Source of the DNA: Seiridium cupressi
Taxonomy: Eukaryota; Ascomycota; Sordariomycetes; Amphisphaeriales; Sporocadaceae
Assembly: GCA_036674765.1 (NCBI GenBank)
Contig: JARVKI010000018.1
Coordinates: 62,001 to 126,000 of the forward strand
DNA: 64,000 bases
Reading direction: 5' to 3'
In this document: positions 46,393-57,164 of the stretch, in pieces
Position numbering within the stretch: position 1 is the first letter of the stretch
How the letters are laid out: every line of letters starts with the position of its first letter
Translations under genes and position numbers: made by a program
The notes under the pieces: model-generated
What the model was told of the DNA's origin: nothing
Databases searched by the model: none
The model's input: the letters and a program-made list of their open reading frames with translations, nothing else

Positions 46393-48607
46393 TCACACTA
46401 GTTTTATCGGCTCGCATAGCTCTTCATTCCACTGTTCCCCATGCATGATCCCGTGAACATAGCACGGCCCAATCAGCTCCCACTCTAATGTATTGTCGTA
46501 TTGCGCCTTAGGCCGGATAATAAAAGGGACAGGTCCACCTTTGAAGAGCACAACCTTGTCCCCTTCCTGTGTCTCGTGTGGCACGAGTGCAAAGTATCCT
46601 TGCTTCGTCAAAGAGAAGCATGTATACATGGCATGTCCATCCAATGGAACCTTTGCGTCTTTGAAGAATATCAGGCTGTTGTAAACCATACTGGCTATGC
46701 TGTTCCGCAATCGGCTCTGTCTCGAAAGACGCCTTAAAAGGAAGGATTGATCGACAGAGATCACCTTGCTCATTATTCGTCTCCATTCAGCGCTGTACTG
46801 TGATACTGTTCTCTCGGGGTCATCACCAAGCCAACCTCGGTGCAGTGTGTTCACGAACGCTTGAGCAAGCGATTCACCAGTCGGATACCTGGCATTCGAG
46901 TAGGCCAGTTCCCCCCAGCTCGCCAGACACAGGATTTCTGTACCGTTTTGACTGAGAACCTGTGGGACCCCCATCCAGGCCGATAAAGCAGACTTGAAAT
47001 ATTTCTTGATGCTGTGTGTCCGGGTCCTCACTTGGCGAATATAGTCGAACAACTCCATGCCACGAGGATTACCTCTCGCTTCAGCGCCCGTTTGCATCTC
47101 TCCTATCGCTTTGATGCTATCCAAAGCGAGGCCGTGAAGCGTCAAACCCCCGTTGTCCTCCAAGCTGGGATGAAGCTCGACGCTTCTATCGCTCGCGCGG
47201 AAAATCAACTGGCGCAAATGGGGAGCTGTCATCAATGCCGCTTCGATACCAGGCCATGATTGCTGGCCAATCGGATCGATGTGTAAAAGCTCAAGTGCCG
47301 GGCTCACATGGCTAAAATTCAAACTTAGATTTGGGATCCATGAGGGCATTCTGGTTATGTCGTGATCAGGGGTATCTTTCAGTCCGGGAGGTCTCCGGCA
47401 GAGTTGTAGAATGTCTACTGACCCACTCGACTTAATAATTTCCAGTATTGCATTCCCGTAGCAGGTAGCGACGTCCTCTGAGTAACTTATGTTTGTCAAT
47501 TGATGTCCTTGTCCCACGTTTGCCAAGCCGAGTAATCCATACACCTTGTCGCGAGGGTCAGTTGCCATGGACCATCTAAAGCGACCGAGGAGATGGCAGA
47601 GAGAATACTGTATTTGGGTCACAGCCTCCCAACTATGTATCGCTATCCGTCGAGCTTGAAACAGAACATTGGCGTGGTGGTAGTTCACCAATGCCACTAG
47701 AAGTCTTGAGGAAGGTCTGTTTAGACAAGCGTTAATCCCCGCGTCCAAGGTGTTCCAGTCGATAACAACATCACCACAGAGGACAGTCAGGCACCTAGCG
47801 AGGACTACCTCTTGAATGATCCAAACCCTCGACCTACGTGATAACAAAGGGTTAGTATTGCCTGTGTGTGATGACAAGACGGCCTTCGGCAGTCTTGTGG
47901 GACGATCATGATGTAGCTTCCTGGAGATTAAGGATTCACGGGGTCACATACCACCAGGGCCGTCGAAGGATGGCTTGAATTGCATCAAGTTCCCTCACAA
48001 ATCTGTGGGCGCCACGCCATTGAAACCTTCCCTTTCCGTCGAAAAAGGTGTGAATCAATGCCTCAGCTTGCGGGGCCCATCTACTGCTCTTGCTCTTCTT
48101 TTTGATCCCGTTCCCCTGGTCTGCTGTTCTGCGCGCCTGCATCTTGACTTCTTTAGAACACAATCTTTGGCAGAGCTCCAGAGCCAAATCGCTGTTATCA
48201 GCCGCAGGACCCAGCCACACGATGACTTCCAGAGCCTGGCGAAAGATCTCGCCCATCAGCATGACCTGGCTTTTCTTCTCTCCATCATTCTGCTGATTTA
48301 TGCAGATGGCATCGATCCAGAAATTCATGGGCAGACTTCGCGTCTTGCCCTGGCGTAATAGGCAGTGCAATGCAGTGGCCAGATTTGACGTAACCTCGAG
48401 CCTGATTCCATTGCAGATAATCGTAGACGGATTCTTCGGATCCCCCCAGCAATACGATAATGCGCGATACTGCAAGTTTTCGTTGAATGGCACAGTTTCA
48501 AGGCGACAGATCACCTCATTGGTTTGCACGTCAATATCCTCCAGAGTGACAAACCGGATGAGACTAGAGCCATCTTCGGCCTGGAGTTCATCATATAGCT
48601 GTTTCAT
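46393..48607 (-). CDS. HET-domain (heterokaryon incompatibility) protein
   Basis: Two exons on the minus strand, 47952-48607 and 46393-47833, joined across a 118-bp intron, give 698 residues. The HET domain occupies about residues 45-225: YRALSYCWGDP, then FWIDAICINQQN, EVIVWLGPA and, created by the splice, RRPWWSRVWIIQEVVLARC. The region around DPRDKVYGLLGLA is the usual end of the HET module. The following 400 residues have no domain I can name and end with the common HET C-terminal element, here FALVPHETQEGDKVVLFKGG then PFIIRP. HET domains trigger cell death on allorecognition and are related to TIR-type immune domains. The start ATG at 48607 is the first in frame. Its neighbours are two further recognition-type genes. 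Confidence 0.92.
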
Positions 48608-49635
48608 TGGTCGCAAGTGGAGCCTGGGCTAACACCGTACTGGCGGGAAGAGGTCCTACCGCCGTAAGCCTAGATCATCGACGAAGAAAACTAAAGTGAT
48701 GCATTGTGCCTCAGCAGAACAAAATCTCAGTTTGGTGTCTTTTACTGCGAATCCCGACGAACTCGAGCTGACGAAGTTGGACATCTATCTCAACTAAGCG
48801 AGTTTCGTGTCATGCACCTCGGGCCGTATTGCGCGCGGGTTCAACGAATCGTATGACCGTCCGAGGACAGGGGTCAAGCCGGGCGCTTAATTCATCTTTC
48901 GGCGTCTGGGTACAGTCCAAATCGATTCGCAAGATAGACGATGGAGTTAGCCGATGCCGCAAGAGCCAGAATACGTCAAAATATGGCTCAGCGCTTGAGC
49001 GGCGAATCGAGTAACGGATATGGTGTACACTACGGGCTCAGTTATTCGCATCCTATACTATTTAAGCTTGCGAACTAAGCTGACACATGAGAAGCGCTAT
49101 TTCCGCACAAGCTCCACAATTATCTCACCAGCTAGATAATACTCGTATTCTTACAAGTTAGAAGTATGGGAGTTGATGCACTATATATGGGATTTAATGA
49201 CTGGTTAACTCCTCGTAACAGGTGTTGTCAATTCGGTTAGCGGACTCGTTTAGTAGATAGTAAAATAGGTATGCTTATTTGCTTGTCGGTATGGTTAATG
49301 TAGTTGTCGATGATATTAATACCACCAACGGTGTAGGTATCACTAGTAGTAGGGCAACCTGAAGCAACGGTTTTCTTCGGAAGAATGTCGGAGACGAAAC
49401 CGCCTTTGCCGGTATAGTCGTCATGGAAGATATGGTTTGTTCACGAGCCAGCCGTTGACGGACTTGGTTTTTACAAAACTCGTGATCATGGCTTTTAGAT
49501 TTTAAGGTCCTCAAAAAAGAAAAAGGAAAAGAAAATGTGAATTTTGTACGAAAACAAGGAGGTTAAACCAGTAAGTACTCCATGCTCTTTCAGAATGGAA
49601 TTTATCACTCCGGGTAACCAGACTGCGCGTATTTT
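48608..49635. other. Intergenic region, partly AT-rich
   Basis: About 1 kb between the HET gene start and the stop of the zinc-finger/ankyrin gene (both minus strand). 49020-49330 is AT-rich. No gene is supported. Confidence 0.55.
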
Positions 49636-52266
49636 TCAACTCTTGTCATTCCTCACTACTCCTTCAACCTCATTAGCGTTCGCCGCATCAGGACGCGGCG
49701 GCTCCTCAATATCTGTATTGGCACTCGTCATAAACTCTCCTGCAGGATCCTCCCCAGGTGAGCAGCGTAGGTTTTCCACCAAGCAATTATGACATTTCGC
49801 CCCGACATTAGGTCTCGTGCATGGAATTCTTGAATCCCTACAGCTAGTGCAGGTTCCGAAGCCCATCTTCCTCTTCTCCAGCGTGTCGCTGTTACTACTA
49901 TCATTGGTAGTGGGCTTCTTGAGTAGCAGAAATTCTGGATGGACTTGTCTAATGTGACGCCGCCTATTCTGCCTTCGACTGATCCTCTTGTCACACACTG
50001 GGCATTGTATGATATCACGTGTGTGTGTGTTCATATGCTTCCTCAAGTAAGCAGCGCGGTTCTCTTCATTTCCCAACGGCCTGTAATTGCAATAAGGACA
50101 CTCAAGTGAGGCTGTGTCGGGAGTCGTGTGTCGGAAATGACTGCCAATACCACTTGCTCCTATTGATGGTACGTCGGTTGGTGGCGGATCTGGTGGTCGG
50201 CTCGTGGTGGGAGTATGTTGTAAGGACGCTGTATCGTGGCTGTATTGCGGCAGCCGATCTTTGAAGGTTCGGAACAGTTCGTCGCGCACCATTCCCTCCC
50301 AGTCTGCCCTGACCGACTGGGCATTGTCCGAATCATCTGGCACCAATTCTAAAGGCTTTTTACCCTCAGCACTGGCTCCTTGAAAACTAGTTCCAGTCTC
50401 CGACAGGCGCTTTATAATTTCCGAGTGACCACCGTTTACAGCAACCTGGAAAATGGGAGTAGCCTCCATGACAATTCGATCTTCTCTACTGCAGCCGATA
50501 GTTGAGAGCAGCTTTATAATATCTTCATGTTCTTTCAGCGCATCGAGTAGAAGAGGAGTATTTCCCACACGGTCTGCCAAGTTGAGATCCTCGGATCCCT
50601 CGATCAAGAGCACCTTAGCAGTATCATACTCGCCTTGAGCACAGTTTAACTTGCTATTGCCGACCTCGACTATAGGATTCTTAGGTAACTTGATGGTATG
50701 ATCATCATCATTGTTGCTGGATTTGGTGGTTCTTCTCGCAGCAGATTGCTTAGAAATGCCCTCATCACGGCTGATGATACTCCTACGGCGTTGGCTATTG
50801 TGACCAGGTTCACCGTAAAGTAAACTCTTTTCGTCACCATCGTCAGATGACTCGCTACTTGAAGTCTCAGCAGAATCGGACTGGTTTCGAGGTAGTACAA
50901 TAGCGGATATTACTTCCAAGTGCTTGCTGATATGAGTTAAGATGCCTCGCGTCTCGTTCCCCTTGACCTCGTTGCAGAAAGGGCAGGTGAACGTAGTGAG
51001 GAGTTGTGATGAATCATGATTATGCTCCATATGGTTCATCCAGGCATCACGTGTGGGAAAAGGATGATGTACATGACTACATCTTTCGAAGATGCAATGG
51101 TATGGCTTCAGATCGTTGATAAGATGTTGCCTATCAACCGTTAGGTTTTTTTCTTAGATAGCATGGACGGCGAATACTGGGATAAGTCTTACTTCCACAG
51201 CCTTGACCGTGTTACTGTAACGTGGTGTCCACAAGCGTCACACCGAAACGGAGATCCCAGTTTCGCTTCTCTGGTCAGCGCAGGGAAATAGCTCCTTTTG
51301 CCATGCCCCATTTCTGATACATTGGACGAGGCGTGAGATTTGGCGTAAACAGTTTCGGTGCGAACTGATGTTCCGATTCCCGAATCATGCAACACCGTGC
51401 CTGCTGCGTCAATATTGAGGATTCTGGGTTGCTGTGGGTTGGTATTGCGTCCCTGCTCTGCACGCTCTCTCATCTCATGCAATTGCCAGTATTGGCGATA
51501 GTTCACTTCCCCAAGCAGTCCTGCAATTTCTTCACTCACCCCAGGATATAAGTCCTTAATTCTCATCGAATACTGGTGGTATTGTGCCAGGGCATAATTT
51601 GTCCTTGGGTCGGGATTGTTTTGCTTGTCCAAGTCAATCGCAGGATTCGATAGGGCCGAATCTAGCTCTATTAGACACTCGATGTAGCAGTCCAGGTTAT
51701 CCAATTTGGTTTCCAGCCCATCACCGTCTTCATCATCAGAAGAGGAAGAAGCATTCCCGTCTTCGTCAGGTGCCCCAAGCGTGGTGCCTCCCGATTCATG
51801 TCGAACATTCCTGCACAAAGTTATACGTGAGAGTAGTTCGCTCCGCTTACTCTCCGAGATGACGGGCAGTTTCATGTTGTGAAGCAGCTTAGGAAGGATC
51901 CCTAGATATCGTCTTAGCAATTTTGCCAAATTCCTAGCGCCGAAACGACCAACCTCGCACAAGTTCTAGTCCAATCAGCTCCATTGAGTAATTCACTGTC
52001 CCCTGCAACCTTCTGGACTTGGCCAAAATAGTATCCAGATGGCCTCGGACTACCTTGTGCTTACTGTCCCAAAGAACGAGAGCCTGTGTAGCTCTCTTTA
52101 GTCTCGTGGTTTCTGCTGAAAGCTCTTTGTGATTTTTCATGAGGCGAGTTGTGATAATTAATATGTCTAAACATATTTCTAGAAGCCGTCCGATGGCTGC
52201 TGTGCGTTCGGTAGCAGATTCTGGGTTCTGCCAGAGCACGCCGGAACTATCTGTAGCGGAACTCAT
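49636..52266 (-). CDS. Multi-zinc-finger, ankyrin and Zn2Cys6-like cluster protein
   Basis: Three exons on the minus strand: 51954-52266, 51193-51901 and 49636-51130, giving 838 residues. Intron 1 uses a GTTGGT donor; the joins keep frame and rebuild RLWKQHLINDLKPYHCIF. Residues 1-120 are helical without a known domain. Residues about 315-410 hold C2H2-type units (FRCDACGHH, YHCIFERCSHVHHPFPTRDA, FTCPFCNE). About residues 500-580 contain two ankyrin-like repeats (VGNTPLLLDALKEHEDIIKL and ATPIFQVAVNGGHSEIIKRL). About 690-750 have two C2H2 fingers (LECPYCNYR and IQCPVCDKR with the histidines RKHMNTH and RHIRQVH). Residues 768-797 form CTSCRDSRIPC then a CHNC and final Cys, spaced C-x2-C-x6-C-x8-C-x2-C-x6-C, a Zn2Cys6 layout. 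Such proteins occur next to NLR- and HET-type genes; their role is not established. The DUF7580 gene is divergent, 413 bp away. Confidence 0.85.
49762..49851 (-). other. Zn2Cys6-like cysteine cluster at the C-terminus of the zinc-finger/ankyrin protein
   Basis: Six cysteines over 30 residues with spacing 2-6-8-2-6, preceded by two C2H2 fingers in the same protein. The spacing falls in the range of fungal binuclear clusters, which normally sit at the N-terminus. Confidence 0.65.
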
Positions 52267-52679
52267 CTCGGATGAGTTCCATGAACGTGGATACAGTTGC
52301 CAAGCAACAGCTGTCTAATATACAACGTTTCTTAGCGTAGTGATGCCTTCTGCGATAACGGGTCGGCTGATGTTGACATAAACGTGCGGTCTGACATGAG
52401 TTGACGAAATCAAGAAGTTAAACAGTCAAGGAGTCCATGTGTGAGCCTTATCATGCACACCTTGCACCTGCAGGTAGCCCAATCCGTTTTAGCTCAAAGA
52501 GATCACCAATGCAATGCTGCCAGCAACCCCGCGGGAGGCAGGCTGTGTGCGCCTCATGGGGGCCAAGGCTGATTTGGAGGCTCAAACATGAAGCCCACTC
52601 GTACCAAAGCTTGAACGCGCTCAATCAATTTTTCTACCGTTGAAATCCTCAATATGTCCCCTTGAAGGACACAGAACCC
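52267..52679. promoter_or_regulatory. Shared divergent promoter, zinc-finger/ankyrin gene and DUF7580 gene
   Basis: 413 bp separate the two start codons, so this segment is the only available promoter space for both genes. No specific factor site was recognised. Co-expression is an inference from the arrangement. Confidence 0.5.
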
Positions 52680-54561
52680 ATGGCGGAAGCATTGGGGATA
52701 ATATCCGCCTCTTTGGGCCTCTTGCCTATCTTGGTTGAGGTCATCAAAGGCTACAGGACGCTCACCCAAGCATTGGGTTTCATCAAGACTTGTACGAAAG
52801 ACCTGAACGCCATTGAACTAAAATTGGATACACAACAGAGTCGATTCTTAAACGAATGTCAACTTCTTCTCGAAACGGCCTCTCGAGATCAGCAAGACAT
52901 CGGAATGATGATGAACGACTCGAACCACATTAGCTGGAACGATGAAAACTTAGCCAATTCCATTGCGAGATCGTTCGGCGAGAGTAACTCTCGGACTTAT
53001 CGTTCATGTTTCAATGTTATGAAAGACATACAGGAATCTCAACAAGAGCTAGGAAAGCAGTTGGCCACGTTTGACATCATTCAAAACCAGAAGCAGGCTG
53101 GTGAAACAATTAAAGCAGCATACCGTCGGCTACGTCAGACTGTGTCGCTGAAGTTCAACATGAAAGACATCAACGAGAAGATAAAGCAGATGAGGCGTGG
53201 AAACGAAGATTTAGAGGCTCTCCATTCGCAAATGATTCGTTTCAAACAACAGAAGCAGACGACGGCTGCTGTTTCTGCAGGCTTCAGCATATTACCCAAG
53301 GACATGAGGGAGGCCCAAAATATGGTCAAAGAAGCATATAATGTTTTGGCAAGCACATTTACCTGCTGCTCGGCAACTCATACTGAACACTGGGCTGCGC
53401 TCTGTTTAGACAAAGACGTTGTGAGCAGTGAGACGCTGGAAGTGGCTTTTTCTTATGTTATAACCAGCAACGGGTAAGTCCTGTTATCTCCCCGCAACTC
53501 TCAAGCTAAGAACCCAAAGGCCTCAAAGCGAGCAATGCCTTCAGATGAGCTTGCGTTCTCAAGAAGAGCCGAGCACTACCACGAGCAAGCGAGAGGCTTC
53601 CAGATCCACTAAAGTGCGAAGGAGAAAAAAGTTGAGGTTCCTTGACGAGGATGACGGCAACAACCTTTCTGACGAAGAGGTGGACGTGGAGCTTTCTTCC
53701 CTGAATCTGTCTTCCATAACAGATATTTGCAATTTTTTGGGAACGCATTGCAACTCCGCGCGTGCACCGTCCGGCTTCAAGAATTACTTGGGCTATCTTC
53801 GGGCATCTCGCACGTGTAGACACATCTTCTACGTATCTCCGAGCGTGCCTCTTCCATTTCCACGGCCCAAAATGGCGACGTTAACGCGACGAGGGCCTTC
53901 CCTTAGAGATCTGTTCCAGGCCACCCGAAGAGAGCAACTGACACTCGAATATCAGCTGGCATGGGCGCTCAAGCTGTCTCTGGCCGTATTGCAATTCCAC
54001 TCAACACCGTGGCTTCACGATGATTGGCGGACATCCGACTTACTTCTACCTGACTTATCACTCTCTACGACAACACGGCCGAGCTTACTACTACGGACTA
54101 ATCTACCGACTCAGATCACCGAAGACAGCCTATGTGGTAGCCTGAGATGTGCAGACGTGATAATGGAAGGCTCATCGCCTGCCCAAGATCCAATATGCCC
54201 GGACGATGAAGAAGGGATCTATAACCGGCATTTATGGGGACTTGGCACAGCTCTGCTGGAGATTGGGCACTGGCAATCACTCGATCAATTCCAAGAAGAC
54301 ACAAGATTCCACGGCAACAAGTACCGAACTGTAAGAAGGTTTTCCAAACAGACGACATTTCTAGGTGATTCGTACAACAAGATCGCCCGTACGTGCCTAC
54401 AGTGTAATTTTGGTTGTGATAACGATTTGAGTAGTCCCGAGCTTCAAAATGCAGTGTACTCGAAAGTCGTGTTACCCCTGCGCGAGATGAAAGAAACCAT
54501 CGAGAAGTTCGAAAAGATGGGCCTAAGGGGATCGGATTCAAGAGTTGCCACAATAAGCTGA
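52680..54561 (+). CDS. DUF7580 protein (HeLo-like N-terminus, pseudokinase-like C-terminus)
   Basis: Two exons, 52680-53473 and 53520-54561 (46-bp intron), give 611 residues. The N-terminus MAEALGIISASLGLLPILVE is a hydrophobic amphipathic helix like those beginning fungal HeLo/HET-S-type and related helical domains. Residues 30-260 are a helical bundle rich in Gln, Lys and Glu. A basic and acidic linker (TKVRRRKKLRFLDEDDG) follows. Residues about 370-610 match the DUF7580 fold: LEYQLAWALKLSLAVLQFHS followed by TPWLHDDW, where protein kinases would have the catalytic HRD loop; the catalytic residues are absent. Such proteins are abundant in fungal recognition loci. In related HeLo proteins the N-terminal helix inserts in membranes to cause cell death; for this protein that is only inference. 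It is divergent from the zinc-finger/ankyrin gene. Confidence 0.85.
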
Positions 54562-55177
54562 TTACAATGTGACGGTCATACCAATGAGAGCTTCACTTGT
54601 GTTACTTTCTACCAATAAGAGTTGGACTCAAAATCCAGTGACTAACTAGCACTAGACTAGTACTTAGAAGCCTTTTATGGAGTGACAAAATGGGGATTCG
54701 AAAGAGGCTCCTAATGGTGGAGGTGAACATTCACATGTGAAGGATGGGGGAGTTGAAACGGTATCCTCATCCCCGACACGGGAATTTCATATTTTTGACA
54801 TCGAGCTGATCCTGAGATTGTGTCACTCGCAGATCTGTCAGACGTAATCTAGCCAATGAGATGCCAACGGCGACTCCATGCGTCGGGACCACCGGGGATG
54901 GGTGGCATTGGCGTGAAGCAAGGGTATAACCGGTCTCTTGGGTGCATCTTTGCGATCGGGAAAGTTAGCTTAGATTTGGGGGCGATAGAAGGGTGAGCTC
55001 CAGAGGCATACGGCTCGTGTAAGATCGCCGGTTTGATGGTACGGCAATTTGGTCTAGATTGACCGAAGTAAGACGTAGCTCTTGGTATGCTTCTCGTAGC
55101 AACGCATTTCTCTAGGCGGAAATGAATCCTGAATGATCATGAACGCTGCAAAATTGGGAAGTTTCGTATATTGATAG
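54562..55177. other. Convergent intergenic region, about 615 bp
   Basis: Between the stops of the DUF7580 gene (plus) and the TF-like gene (minus). No gene supported. Confidence 0.6.
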
Positions 55178-57164
55178 TCATTCTGCTTTAATTATCCCTA
55201 GCATTTCCCGGATGGCTTTCCTATCATCCCACTGTTTTCCCGCCAGGTGACATAGGTCTAGACATCTGCAAAATTCTAGATCTTCGTCTACCATTATATC
55301 AGGATTATTTAGTTCTTCGGCTGTTAGAAGGTCCTGGATAAGTTCTTGGTAGATCGTGTGTTGTGTAGCAGAGTTTCCAGCTTGCGTACCTGTCCTCGAG
55401 TTCGTAAAGTATTCTGCAGCCATGCATATCCAAAGCAGGACTGGCCGTTGTAAGGATCTCGATTCTTGGTGAAGTGATGGGTCAATGAAAAGATCTTCGA
55501 TAAGATCCAAACGTCGATCAGAAAAGATAATGCTAGCTTGTTGATGCAAAATATCGAGGAGAATTTCTTCACGGCAAGGTATTCCGAGTGTGGTGTTTTT
55601 CAGATAGAGCAGCGCGAGTATCCGGAGAGCGGTCTCCACAGCCTTAGTGAAAGAATTAGGAACCGTGGTATGTGTAGAATCCGGGGTCGGGAAATCTTGG
55701 GTATGGAGAGAAAGCTTAAAGCTCGTGCTAGGGGAGATGACTTCATCAAAGTCTCTCAGCTGATCCGGAATAGACAATAACCCATACACTAGCTTGTAGC
55801 AGTTCTTGAAGCTCTCTTCGGACACATAGCTGGTAACGGCGCCGTTTCCTGGATCACAACTGATAGCTTTGCCGATGCTAGCTACTGCAGATATCATGTC
55901 GATAATATCAAGGTCTAGATGAAACGTTCCTAGCTGTCCATGGATGTTGCATGGAGCTTTGCTACCAGTCATCGCTTCTGTAGACGATTGCCTTTCGCCG
56001 ATACCGAATCCTGTGAAGGACATGGATGGTCTGGTTGCCGCAGAGATTGCCCCGATGATATCAGCTCTGCGATCCTCGGTCAAACTTCCGAACTATCGTT
56101 GATGAAGTCGATTGAGAAACTTACTTGAGAATTATGGTAATGGTCCCAGGTTGAAGTCTCTCCGGTCCACCGGCAAGATCTATCAGGTTCAGAAGGCCTT
56201 GCATGTGGACGTACCAATGGTCGGGCTTCCGTTGATAGCCTGATACAATCGCTAGCGACGCAATGGCACGCATCGTTACGTCACGCACTCTTTCATTCAT
56301 ATCATTCTCGCTTACTCTGCGGTTGACGATCGAGTACAGCTGTGAAGCCAGAGAATCCAGTTTCGGTGTACCGTGTTCTCCTGATTTGACCGCATCGAAG
56401 AGTGCGCCCAGTGTGAGAGCACAGTGCAAGCTTGTAGGATCATGCACTCTCCAAGCAGATCTCTCCAAAGTTCCGTTCTGCTTGACCATGGCAGGGACTG
56501 GATCTGCAGGTCGACTCGTATCTCCTGCATCAAAAGCTAGAGCCATGAAATTCAGTCGTTCATCTGAGTCCGCGATATTGTGAGCCAGCTTGTAAGATGC
56601 CCATGGCGGCAGGGCCTTAAATGGCGGCTGCTGTTGTTCCTCCAAGCTATTGGCCGTATGCGGATTTTCAAGCACGAAGTTCTCCGAGGAGAATGTGCTA
56701 GGAGACCTGCAAGATATCGTAGAAGAAGGAGATGGCCGGCCATGATTGAGACGTGTGGCTTTTTCCACCCTCGATGTGCGTGACCTGGATCCACCGGTCT
56801 TTCCGTTGGCGGGCTGGGCTTTTCGCTTGGATTTCCTCCCATCCCCTCCATTATTCACGAAAGTGATCTGTCCAGATGCTGGCAGGGGGGACTTGTTTTG
56901 TGCATGTGAACTTTTCGGTGCGACATTGTTGGCCGAAGAGTTGATGAAAGCTGTCCCGTTATGCTTATGCTTGGATACTTGGAAACCCCTCCGTGTTGAT
57001 ACCATGGCACCATCCTGAATAGTTATGTTGAGGTGATCCATCATACCTCCCGTCGTAAGTTCCGTCGGATTTTGGTTGAACCCGAGCGATGTTGCTTGGT
57101 TGCTGAGTAGGTCGTAAGGATTTTGAGACAATCGAGCATTTACCATGGCGCCGGTGGTCAACAT
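55178..57164 (-). CDS. Fungal-specific TF-domain (DUF3468/Fungal_trans_2) protein lacking a Zn cluster
   Basis: Two exons on the minus strand, 56125-57164 and 55178-56084, joined by a 40-bp intron (GTAAGT...GGAAG), give about 648 residues. The join yields TIILNLTEDRRADIIGAISA, where this family has its conserved 'RADxxGA..ATRP' segment. Residues 1-100 are unremarkable; QITFVNNGGDGRKSKRKAQP marks the usual 'FV...K.KR' N-terminal element. A Ser/Arg-rich linker follows, and the helical Fungal_trans_2-like domain begins near residue 200. There is no cysteine cluster, so it is likely a non-DNA-binding or cofactor-type member. The 40-bp intron is shorter than the others here. The ATG at 57164 is chosen; a second Met at residue 7 is also possible. 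Confidence 0.78.

Noticed and set aside
54690..54760. Possible minus-strand tRNA around a TTTCGAATCCC segment
   Set aside because: Only the B-box core matches; no T arm stem, A box or acceptor stem is present.
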